21,289 nucleotides of DNA from the NCBI GenBank assembly GCA_041635755.1, contig JBFKUL010000017.1, forward strand, positions 1 through 21,289. The letters run 5' to 3'. Below, piece after piece: positions 13,885-20,666 of the stretch. This stretch comes from JBFKUL01 sp041635755. Its GTDB lineage: Bacteria > Pseudomonadota > Gammaproteobacteria > Burkholderiales > SG8-39. The notes under the pieces are model-generated. The model did not search any database, was not told the origin of the DNA, and was given only the letters and a program-made list of their open reading frames with translations. Made by a program: the position numbers and the translations under genes. The stretch's first letter is position 1, and each line of letters starts with the position of its first letter.

Positions 13885-15878
13885 GCGCGTCCTCGTCGCG
13901 CGCCGCGAAAGCGCTTGAGCGCGCCTTTGCCGAGGATGGCCCGCTGGCGCAGCGCACAGCGGGCTTCCGTCGGCGCCCGCAGCAACTCGAGATGGCGCGC
14001 GCCATTCTGGAGGCGATCGAAGGTACGAGCGTGCTGGTCGCCGAGGCCGGCACCGGCACCGGCAAGACCTTTGCCTACCTCGTGCCGGCGTTGCTCGCCG
14101 GAGGCAAGGTCATCATCTCCACGGGGACCAAGACGCTGCAGGATCAGCTCTTCGATCGCGATCTTCCCGCGGTCCGCGAGGCGCTCGCCTCGAGTGCAAG
14201 CACTGCACTGCTCAAGGGGCGCGCAAACTATGTCTGCGTCTATCGCCTTGAGCGCGCCGTGTCTGAAGCGCGCCTTGTCTCCCGGGAGGAGGCGAGTCAG
14301 TTGCGGCGCATCGAGCGCTTCGCCGGGGTGACGGCGACGGGCGACCGCGCCGAGCTTGCCGAAGTACCGGACGATGCGCCGGTGTGGGTGCACGCGACCT
14401 CGACCCGCGACAACTGTCTCGGCCAGGAATGCCCACGCTACAAGGATTGCTTCGTGATGAAAGCGCGCCGCAGTGCGCTCGCGGCCGATGTCGTAGTGGT
14501 GAACCATCACCTATTCTTTGCCGACGTGGTGCTGCGCGACGAAGGCGTTGCGGAACTGCTGCCCGCATGCAACACGCTGGTGTTCGACGAGGCGCACCAG
14601 CTGCCCGAGACGGCACGGCTTTTCTTCGGCGAGCGCGTCTCGTCTGGCCAGCTGGTGGAGCTTGCACGGGATACACGCCTGGAGCTAAGCGCTGCAGGCG
14701 GCGCCTCGCCCGAGCTCGACCGGCTCGCGACGCGCCTGGATAAGGCGGCGCGCGACCTGCGGCTCGCGCTCGAGGAGGAGGGAAGGCGTCTTTCCTGGAC
14801 GCAGGCGCTGCGGCACGCGGCGTTTCCCGCCGCGCTGGAAGCGCTGGAAGGCGCACTCGGCGCGCTGCTCGAGCCGCTTGCAGCGCAAAGCGAGCGCACG
14901 GAGGGCGTCGCCTCGTGCGCACGCCGCGCCGCCGAGGCGCACGGGTGTCTGGTCCGCTTGCGCGAATCGGAGGATTCACGCGAGGTGCGCTGGGTAGAGG
15001 TGTTTGGCCACACGATTCAGCTGCACCTGACGCCGCTGTCCTCGGCGGAGCTGTTCCGTCGCCAGATGCAGGACCACCCTCGGGCCTGGGTCTTCACCTC
15101 GGCGACGCTTGCCATCGGCGACGATTTTTCGCACTTCAAGCGCGAACTGGGTCTCGAGGACGGCGCCGCGCGCGCCTGGGCCAGCTCCTTCGATTTCGCG
15201 CGACAAGCGCTGCTTTATGTGCCGAGAGACATGCCCGAGGATCCGAACGACCCGGCGTTCACCGCCGCCGTAATCGAGTCGGCCTATCCGGCGCTTCGCG
15301 CAAGCCGCGGCCGCGCGTTCCTGCTGTTTACCACGCTGCGCGCGCTGCGCAGCGCGCACGAGCTGCTCGCCGCACGCTTCGAGCGCGACGCGGTTCGATA
15401 TCCGCTACTCGTTCAAGGTACGGGTTCGAGAAGCGAGTTGCTATCGCGCTTCCGCGCGCTGGGCAACGCCGTGCTGCTCGGCAGCCAGTCGTTCTGGGAG
15501 GGTGTCGATGTGCGCGGCGAAGCGCTCTCCATGGTGGTGATCGACAAGCTGCCGTTCGCGCCGCCGGACGATCCGGTGCTTTCGGCGCGCATCGAGGCGC
15601 TGCGCGCGCAGGGCGGCAATCCGTTCACCGCGCTGCAGCTGCCGCAGGCCGTTCTGCAGCTCAAGCAGGGGGCCGGTCGACTGATCCGCGACGAAGCCGA
15701 CCGCGGGGTGCTGATGCTTTGCGACCCGAGGCTGTTTACGCGTTCCTACGGTCGAATGATCCGTCGCAGCCTGCCGCCGATGCGCCTGACGCGTGAGTCG
15801 AGCGAGGTGCGCACATTCTTCGAGACGGAACCGTCGGCTACAATCGGGCGCGCGCCCATTCCACAAGGACAACCATGA
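13881..15878 (+). CDS. DinG/YoaA-type ATP-dependent DNA helicase (XPD-like, Fe-S)
   Basis: Superfamily 2 helicase of the XPD/DinG group, probably acting in DNA repair or recombination. Counting from the CTG at 13881 gives 665 residues. Family-like sequence starts at once (EDGPLAQRTAGFRRRPQQLEM), followed by Walker A EAGTGTGKT (55-63), four cysteines for a 4Fe-4S cluster (119, 179, 184, 190), VVNHHLFFAD (207-215) and the DEAH box (236-239). The second motor domain shows VFTSATLA, LLFTTLRAL, QSFWEGVDVRGEALSMVVIDK and QGAGRLIRDEADRG. The start is uncertain. The only canonical in-frame start before the conserved part is ATG 13758, which overlaps the upstream gene by 127 bases and adds an Arg-rich stretch that looks like an out-of-frame shadow. 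The CTG has GAGGAG eight bases upstream. The stop overlaps the next gene by four bases. Confidence 0.93.
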   Translation: MSASSSRAAKALERAFAEDGPLAQRTAGFRRRPQQLEMARAILEAIEGTSVLVAEAGTGTGKTFAYLVPALLAGGKVIISTGTKTLQDQLFDRDLPAVREALASSASTALLKGRANYVCVYRLERAVSEARLVSREEASQLRRIERFAGVTATGDRAELAEVPDDAPVWVHATSTRDNCLGQECPRYKDCFVMKARRSALAADVVVVNHHLFFADVVLRDEGVAELLPACNTLVFDEAHQLPETARLFFGERVSSGQLVELARDTRLELSAAGGASPELDRLATRLDKAARDLRLALEEEGRRLSWTQALRHAAFPAALEALEGALGALLEPLAAQSERTEGVASCARRAAEAHGCLVRLRESEDSREVRWVEVFGHTIQLHLTPLSSAELFRRQMQDHPRAWVFTSATLAIGDDFSHFKRELGLEDGAARAWASSFDFARQALLYVPRDMPEDPNDPAFTAAVIESAYPALRASRGRAFLLFTTLRALRSAHELLAARFERDAVRYPLLVQGTGSRSELLSRFRALGNAVLLGSQSFWEGVDVRGEALSMVVIDKLPFAPPDDPVLSARIEALRAQGGNPFTALQLPQAVLQLKQGAGRLIRDEADRGVLMLCDPRLFTRSYGRMIRRSLPPMRLTRESSEVRTFFETEPSATIGRAPIPQGQP

Positions 15879-16858
15879 GAGTCGTGATCACCGGAGGCGG
15901 GGGATTTCTTGGCTTGCGCCTCGCAAGAGCGTTGCTTGCACGCGGCAAGCTTGCCGGGCCGAATGGAGCGCCGCAGCAGATCGAGAAAGTCGTGCTGCTC
16001 GATGCCGCATTCCCGCCCGATGTGCCGAAGGACGCGCGCCTCGACATGATCACCGGTGACATCTCGGACGCGAAGACCATCACCAACGTGGTGACACCCG
16101 AAACGAACTCGGTGTTTCACCTTGCCGCGGTGGTGAGCGGCGCCGCGGAAGCCGACTTCGATCTTGGTATGCGGGTCAATCTCGAAGGCACCCAGCTGCT
16201 GCTCGCGCGTTGCCGGCAGGGTGCGCGAGCGCCGCGGGTCGTGTTCGCCAGCTCGGTGGCGGCCTTTGGCGGCGAACTTCCGGAGGTGCTCGACGATTCG
16301 ACCACCCCGACGCCGCAGACTTCCTATGGCACGCAGAAGGTGATCGGCGAGTACCTGATCTCCGACTACTCGCGCAAAGGGTTCATCGACGGGCGTTCGC
16401 TGCGCTTACCCACGATCGTCGTGCGTTCCGGAAAACCGAACGCCGCCGCCTCGTCCTTCGCGAGCGGCATCGTGCGCGAGCCGCTGAACGGCGCCGTCTC
16501 GGAGTGCCCGGTCGCTGCCGAGACGGGCATCTGGCTGCTTTCGCCCAAGCGCGTGGTCGAGGCCTTCATCCACGCACATGAGCTCGGCGCCGGCAAGTGG
16601 GGCCCGCAGCGGGCGCTGAATCTTCCCGGGATCACGGCGACCGTAGCCGAGGTGACGCAGGCGCTCAAGCGGATCGCCGGCGAGGCGGTAGCCAAGCGCA
16701 TTGTGTTCAAGCCGGATGCGCGCATCCAGGCGATCGTGCGTACGTGGCCCGTGCGATTCAAGACACCCCGCGCGCTCGCCATGGGCTTTCGCGCGGATGA
16801 CAGCATCGAGACCGTGATCCGAGACTACATCAAGGACGAAGGCATCAAGCTCGCCTGA
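15875..16858 (+). CDS. denD: NAD-dependent epimerase/dehydratase-family protein, D-erythronate dehydrogenase-like
   Basis: Short-chain (extended) dehydrogenase with 327 residues. The NAD site is TGGGGFLG (6-13). FHLAAVVSGAAEADFDLGMRVNLEGT (81-106) is the block I associate with DenD-type enzymes, which oxidise D-erythronate at C2. The catalytic set is Ser126/127, Tyr151 and Lys155 (SYGTQK). LRLPTIVVRSGKPNAAASSF in the middle is also typical. The usual partner genes of the erythronate pathway (kinase, decarboxylase, isomerases) are not in the window, so the substrate is inferred and other SDR functions are possible. The ATG overlaps the helicase stop (ATGA), with AAGGA at good spacing upstream inside the helicase gene, so the two are likely co-translated. 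Confidence 0.85.
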   Translation: MRVVITGGGGFLGLRLARALLARGKLAGPNGAPQQIEKVVLLDAAFPPDVPKDARLDMITGDISDAKTITNVVTPETNSVFHLAAVVSGAAEADFDLGMRVNLEGTQLLLARCRQGARAPRVVFASSVAAFGGELPEVLDDSTTPTPQTSYGTQKVIGEYLISDYSRKGFIDGRSLRLPTIVVRSGKPNAAASSFASGIVREPLNGAVSECPVAAETGIWLLSPKRVVEAFIHAHELGAGKWGPQRALNLPGITATVAEVTQALKRIAGEAVAKRIVFKPDARIQAIVRTWPVRFKTPRALAMGFRADDSIETVIRDYIKDEGIKLA

Positions 16859-16886
16859 CCGTCCGCCCTAAAGGCGGCTCGCACAA

Positions 16887-16904
16887 CACCGCGGCCCCGC
16901 GGTG
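16887..16904. repeat. 18-bp near-palindrome in the denD/bamD convergent gap
   Basis: CACCGCGG and CCGCGGTG are perfect complements separated by CC, 28 bases after the denD stop. It may help end denD transcription. No T-run follows. Confidence 0.45.
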
Positions 16905-16921
16905 CAACTTGAAGGAGAGGG

Positions 16922-17005
16922 TCTGGGACGATCCTTTGGTTCTCCCAGGAGCCGACCTTGCCGGATTGGTAGCGCGCGCAACACGCTACCAATCCGGGTC
17001 CCAGA
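16922..17005. repeat. Split inverted copy of the bamD 3' end
   Basis: The last codons and stop of bamD (plus 16984-17005, 22 bases) are matched perfectly in inverted orientation by two blocks: TCTGGGAC (16922-16929) and CCGGATTGGTAGCG (16961-16974), interrupted by 31 unrelated bases (16930-16960). The inner part alone is a 14-base-pair hairpin with a nine-base loop that contains the bamD stop codon. It may be a 3'-end structure or the scar of a local inverted duplication with an insertion. Confidence 0.7.
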
Positions 17006-17798
17006 TCTTCCACCAGGGTACCGTCTGCTTCAGGCCGCCCGGGCGCAGGTACTTGCTGTCGGGAAAATTCTTTCGCATCACGCGGTCCGCGGCGTCGCGC
17101 AGCTCGCTCAGGCCAAGCTGGTCATAGGCCCGCACCATGATGTAAATCGCCTCCTCCAGCGCCGGCGCTTGCGGATAGTTCTGCACCGCGTACTGTGCGC
17201 GGTTTGCCGCTGCGAGGTAGGCGCTGCGCTTCATGTAGTAGCGCGCGACATGCACTTCGTGCGAGGCAAGCGCGTTGACCAGATAGCGCATGCGCGCCGC
17301 TGAATCTTCCGCATACTTCGATTCCGGATAGCGCGTCACCAGCACCTTGAAGGTCTCGAAGGCCTCGTTGGTCGCCTTCGGGTCGCGCTCGGTCATGTCC
17401 TGGTCGCCAAAGTTCTGAAACAGCCCCTGCTTCTCGTTGAAGTTCACCAGGCCCTTCAGGTAATACGCGTAGTCGACGTTGGGATGGTTGGGGTACAGCT
17501 TGATGAAGCGGTCGGCGGAGGCGATCGCCGAAGCACGCTCATTGTCCTTGAAATATGCGTACGCGATCTCGATCTGCGCCTGCTGCGCGTAGCGCCCGTA
17601 GGGGTAGCGCGCCTCGAGCTTCTCGAGATACTTGATGGCCTGGGTCCAGTTCTGCTGGCCCATCTCGTCCTTCGCCTCGGCGTAGAGCTTCTGCGCCGAC
17701 CAGCCTGTGGTCGGATCGTCGTCGGTGCGCAACAGGCCGCAAGCGCCCAGCAGCAGCGCGGCGACGATGACTACGGGAGCAAGTACACTTCTGCGCAT
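16986..17798 (-). CDS. bamD: Outer-membrane assembly lipoprotein BamD (ComL)
   Basis: Essential lipoprotein of the BAM complex that inserts beta-barrel proteins in the outer membrane, working with BamA. It has 270 residues. The signal peptide ends in the lipobox LGAC with Cys20. The body is made of TPR-like helical pairs, including AQKLYAEAKDEMGQQNWTQA, YLEKLEARYPYGRYAQQAQ, FIKLYPNHPNVDYAYYLKGL, FETFKVLVTRYPESKYA and VHVARYYMKRSAYLAAANRA, which are family hallmarks. The tail (PWWKIWDPDW) is encoded within the inverted-repeat structure described at 16922-17005. It is divergent from rluD, with a TATAAT -10 box on the minus strand at 17828-17833. Confidence 0.97.
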   Translation of the reverse strand: MRRSVLAPVVIVAALLLGACGLLRTDDDPTTGWSAQKLYAEAKDEMGQQNWTQAIKYLEKLEARYPYGRYAQQAQIEIAYAYFKDNERASAIASADRFIKLYPNHPNVDYAYYLKGLVNFNEKQGLFQNFGDQDMTERDPKATNEAFETFKVLVTRYPESKYAEDSAARMRYLVNALASHEVHVARYYMKRSAYLAAANRAQYAVQNYPQAPALEEAIYIMVRAYDQLGLSELRDAADRVMRKNFPDSKYLRPGGLKQTVPWWKIWDPDW

Positions 17799-18774
17799 GG
17801 CGAGAAAGTCAGCGAGGCAGGGGCGGGATTATAGCGCCGAGGATCACGCCGACTGGGATTCCGCGTTCGTCGCCCCGATGAGCGCAATGGTACCCGTCCG
17901 GCTTTCCGGCCGCAGATTGGACCAGGCGCTTGCGCTCATGTTCCCGCAGTACTCGCGCAATCGCCTTCAGGCGTGGCTGAAGAGCGGCCACATCCGCGTC
18001 GAAGGGGCCGCCATGCAGGCAAAGTCCGTCGTGAGCGGAGGCGAGCGCGTCGATCTCGCGCCGCCCGCGCCGCCGGCCGCGGCGCCGCGCGCGCAACGCA
18101 TGCCTCTGGCGATCGTCTTCGAGGACGATGACCTGATCGTCATCGATAAGCCCGCGGGCCTGGTAGTGCATCCGGGCGCCGGGGTGCCCGACCGGACGCT
18201 GCTCAACGCGTTGCTCGCGCACGCGCCGATGCTCACGGGCGTGCCGCGCGCGGGCATCGTGCATCGTCTCGACAAGGACACCAGCGGCCTGCTGGTAGTG
18301 GCAAAGAACGTCAGCGCTCAGGCGCATCTCGCCGAGCAGCTTTCGACGCGCACCATGCGGCGCGTCTACCTCGCGGTGGTGCACGGCGACCCGCCGGCGA
18401 GCGGCAGGGTCGATGCACCGATTGGGCGCGACGCACGTGTGCGTACGCGCATGGCGGTTTCACGCCGCGGGCGCGAAGCGCGCACCAGCTTTCGCGTGCT
18501 CGAGCGCTACGGGCACGCCGCCTTGATCGAGTGCCGGCTCGATACCGGCCGTACGCACCAGATCCGGGTGCATCTGCAGCATATTCGTCACCCGCTTGCA
18601 GGCGACACCGTATATCGCCGCGGCACCCGGCACGGCGTGTCGTTCCCGCGCCAGGCGCTGCACGCCGCCGAGCTCACGCTCACGCATCCGCGAAGCGGCA
18701 AGATCATGTCCTGGCGCGTGGAACCGCCCGCGGACATGCGCGGGCTGATCGAAAAGCTGCGCAGCGAAGCCTAA
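17797..18774 (+). CDS. rluD: 23S rRNA pseudouridine synthase RluD
   Basis: Makes pseudouridines 1911, 1915 and 1917 in helix 69 of 23S rRNA. It has 325 residues from the ATG at 17797. An N-terminal S4 RNA-binding domain covers about 38-70 (GRRLDQALALMFPQYSRNRLQAWL). The catalytic domain includes IDKPAGLVVHPGAG (116-129) and HRLDKDTSGLLVVAKN (156-171) with catalytic Asp159, and later GRTHQIRVHLQHIRHPLAGD. The start is uncertain. ATG 17797 overlaps the divergent bamD start codon antisense, and ATGs at 17878 and 17887 would begin just before the S4 domain. None has a good ribosome binding site. The GC-ending codons of 17827-17877 look weakly coding. The gene is followed closely by pgeF. Confidence 0.93.
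   Translation: MARKSARQGRDYSAEDHADWDSAFVAPMSAMVPVRLSGRRLDQALALMFPQYSRNRLQAWLKSGHIRVEGAAMQAKSVVSGGERVDLAPPAPPAAAPRAQRMPLAIVFEDDDLIVIDKPAGLVVHPGAGVPDRTLLNALLAHAPMLTGVPRAGIVHRLDKDTSGLLVVAKNVSAQAHLAEQLSTRTMRRVYLAVVHGDPPASGRVDAPIGRDARVRTRMAVSRRGREARTSFRVLERYGHAALIECRLDTGRTHQIRVHLQHIRHPLAGDTVYRRGTRHGVSFPRQALHAAELTLTHPRSGKIMSWRVEPPADMRGLIEKLRSEA
17828..17833 (-). promoter_or_regulatory. -10 box (TATAAT, minus strand) of bamD
   Basis: ATTATA on the plus strand reads TATAAT toward bamD and places the transcript start about 22 bases before its ATG. No good -35 is visible. If rluD starts at 17797, this promoter lies inside rluD coding sequence. Confidence 0.6.
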
Positions 18775-18786
18775 GGTCGTTTCGCG

Positions 18787-19530
18787 ATGGCACTCAAGCC
18801 GATTGCTCCCGACTGGCAGGTGCCGGCGAACGTGCGGGCGATGGTGACTACGCGAGCAGGCGGCGTGAGCCGCGGCGCGTTCGCCAGTCTGAACCTCGGT
18901 TTTCGCGCCGGTGACGATCGCGCGGCAGTCGAGGAGAATCGCCGCCGGCTATCGGCGCTCCTGCCCGAGGCCCCGCGCTGGCTGCGCCAGGTCCACGGTA
19001 CCATCGTGGCGGACGCCGACGCGCTTGCGCGTTCGGCCGCGCCACCCGAAGCGGACGCGGCGGTGGCGCGCAGGGCGGGCACGGTGTGCGCGGTGCTTGT
19101 CGCCGACTGCATGCCGGTTCTTCTCGCCGCCGACGACGGATGCGTGGTCGGCGCCGCGCACGCGGGCTGGCGTGGCTTGAACGCCGGTGTGATCGAAGCG
19201 ACGGTCGCGGCGATGCGTGTGCCGGCAAGCCGCCTGCAGGCCTGGCTCGGGCCGGCGATCGGGCCGCGCGCATACGAAGTCGGCGACGAGGTGCGCGAGG
19301 CGTTTCTTGCCCGCGACGAGCAGGCGACGCGGGCATTCTCGCCGTCCCGCGCGGGGCACTGGCTACTCGACCTGTACGCCGTGGCCCGTCAGCGGCTACG
19401 CACCTGTGGAGTGCAACGCGTGTCGGGCGGCGATTGGTGTACACATTCCGAGCCGCAACGCTTTTTCTCCTACCGGCGCGATCGGGTAACCGGACGCATG
19501 GCGGCGCTAATCTGGCTCGCCAGAACGTGA
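18787..19530 (+). CDS. pgeF: Peptidoglycan editing factor / YfiH-family multicopper-like protein
   Basis: Cytoplasmic YfiH-family enzyme with 247 residues, usual length. The family has been reported as a purine-nucleoside phosphorylase or laccase-like enzyme and, in E. coli, as a factor that keeps L-serine out of peptidoglycan precursors. The metal-binding residues are in place: His70 (WLRQVHG), Cys108 (VADCMPVLL) and His125 (AAHAGWRG). TTRAGGVSRGAFASLNLGF (21-39) and LGPAIGPRAYEVGDEV are signature blocks. WCTHSEPQRFFSYRRD is the typical C-terminal motif. Twelve bases separate it from rluD, with AAGG at the rluD stop as ribosome binding site, so rluD-pgeF form an operon. Confidence 0.95.
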   Translation: MALKPIAPDWQVPANVRAMVTTRAGGVSRGAFASLNLGFRAGDDRAAVEENRRRLSALLPEAPRWLRQVHGTIVADADALARSAAPPEADAAVARRAGTVCAVLVADCMPVLLAADDGCVVGAAHAGWRGLNAGVIEATVAAMRVPASRLQAWLGPAIGPRAYEVGDEVREAFLARDEQATRAFSPSRAGHWLLDLYAVARQRLRTCGVQRVSGGDWCTHSEPQRFFSYRRDRVTGRMAALIWLART

Positions 19531-19551
19531 AGGTAAGCCGCGCGCGGCGCG

Positions 19552-19557
19552 TATAAT
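19552..19557 (+). promoter_or_regulatory. -10 box (TATAAT) upstream of the ZIP gene
   Basis: A perfect TATAAT 32 bases before the ATG at 19590, in GC-rich surroundings just after pgeF. The -35 region (near 19527-19532) matches only weakly. No Zur-like or Fur-like dyad was seen. Confidence 0.6.
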
Positions 19558-19589
19558 CGGCTCCCCTTCCTTGGCGCGGCGCAAGCGCA

Positions 19590-20354
19590 ATGACGCTCGG
19601 TTGGATCGTGGCGGTAAGCGTCGCGGGCGGCGCGCTGTCCGCGGGCTTGGCCGCGTTCGCGCTCTTGCTGCGCGCGTCGTGGGTGCCGACGCTGGTTTCG
19701 TTCGCGATCGGCGCGCTGCTTGGCGCCGCATTTCTCGAGGTGATCCCGCAGGCGTTCGAGCAAGGCGATCCGCATCGCGCGGCGCTCGCCATACTCGGCG
19801 GCATCTTTGGTTTCTTCGTACTGGAGAAGCTGCTGCTTTGGCGCCATTGCCACACGGAGCACTGCGAAGTGCACGACCCGCATCAACGGCCGCACGATCA
19901 CGGGCGCAGCGGCACGCTGATCGTGGTGGGCGACACCGTGCACAACTTCGTCGATGGCATTCTCATCGCGGCCGCGTTCGTGCAGAGCACCGAACTCGGC
20001 ATCATTACCGCGATCGCCATCGTGGCGCACGAGATCCCGCAGGAAATCGGCGATTTTCTGATCCTGCTGCACTCGGGTTACTCGCGCGCTCGCGCTTTGG
20101 CCGTGAACCTGCTCTCGTCCCTGGCGACCCTGGTGGGCGGCGTGGGCGGCTACTTCGCGCTGAAGATGCTCGAGGGGTGGCACCCGACGCTTCTGGGCAT
20201 CGTTGCCGCGAGCATGATTTACGTCGCCGTCGCCGATCTGATTCCGGGACTGCACCGGCGGCCCGAGCTACGCGACACGGCCTTGCAGGCGCTAATGATC
20301 GCGCTCGGCATCGGCACCATCGCGCTCGTCCGCGCTCTGCTCGGTAGCCACTGA
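19590..20354 (+). CDS. ZIP-family divalent metal transporter
   Basis: Inner-membrane transporter of Zn2+ or related divalent metals (ZupT/ZIP superfamily). It has 254 residues with about eight hydrophobic segments. The two metal-site helices are clear: GDTVHNFVDGILIAAAF (114-130) with H118, N119 and D122, and VAHEIPQEIGDFLILLHSG (145-163) with H147, E148, Q151 and E152. The cytoplasmic loop between helices 3 and 4 is His-rich (HCHTEHCEVHDPHQRPHDHG, 86-105), as expected for a metal-sensing or metal-buffering loop. It has its own -10 box. Its last 63 bases overlap a small gene on the other strand. Substrate and direction cannot be settled from sequence. Confidence 0.93.
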   Translation: MTLGWIVAVSVAGGALSAGLAAFALLLRASWVPTLVSFAIGALLGAAFLEVIPQAFEQGDPHRAALAILGGIFGFFVLEKLLLWRHCHTEHCEVHDPHQRPHDHGRSGTLIVVGDTVHNFVDGILIAAAFVQSTELGIITAIAIVAHEIPQEIGDFLILLHSGYSRARALAVNLLSSLATLVGGVGGYFALKMLEGWHPTLLGIVAASMIYVAVADLIPGLHRRPELRDTALQALMIALGIGTIALVRALLGSH

Positions 20355-20498
20355 ACGGCGGCGGCGGGTCACCAGCAGCAGCAACCCCACCGGCAGCACG
20401 CCGAGCAGCAAGAAGGTTGCCAGCCCGACCGGCCAGGCAGGCTGTGCCAACGCGAACAGCGTGATCACAAAAAGCCAAGCAATGACAATGATATGCAT
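20292..20498 (-). CDS. Small two-helix membrane protein (68 residues)
   Basis: I do not recognise a named family. The frame from ATG 20498 encodes two hydrophobic segments (IIVIAWLFVITLFALAQ and LATFLLLGVLPVGLLLLV) joined by a short PAWPVG turn. These are followed by RRRR, the positive-inside signal, and a charged tail (SADERDGADAERDH). This reads as a real small inner-membrane protein and not as an antisense shadow, because the hydrophobic pattern is continuous and lies mostly outside the ZIP gene. The charged tail overlaps the ZIP 3' end antisense by 63 bases. A GGAG lies about 15 bases upstream of the ATG, which is far. It lies between the ZIP gene and phaC, divergent from phaC. Confidence 0.72.
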   Translation of the reverse strand: MHIIVIAWLFVITLFALAQPAWPVGLATFLLLGVLPVGLLLLVTRRRRSVATEQSADERDGADAERDH

Positions 20499-20526
20499 CG
20501 TGCGCGGCGGGCTCCGGGGTTGGTGA

Positions 20527-20555
20527 TTGACTGACTCCTTTGTGCGGCGCAAAAT
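20527..20555 (+). promoter_or_regulatory. Candidate phaC promoter (TTGACT-17-CAAAAT) with internal dyad
   Basis: TTGACT (20527-20532) and CAAAAT (20550-20555) are 17 bases apart, matching five and four of six consensus positions. A dyad TTTGTGCGGCGCAAA (20539-20553, one mismatch) lies across the spacer and -10 and could be an operator. The predicted leader is about 105 bases. Confidence 0.5.
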
Positions 20556-20666
20556 TAAGCGTTTTTCCGTAACGAACCCCCCTTTGGTAGCACGTATGTT
20601 CCGAGCCGCAAAGCGGTTTTCCTGTTTTCGCGCTGCCGGGCGTTGCTGAGGCGGGCATATCGAGGT

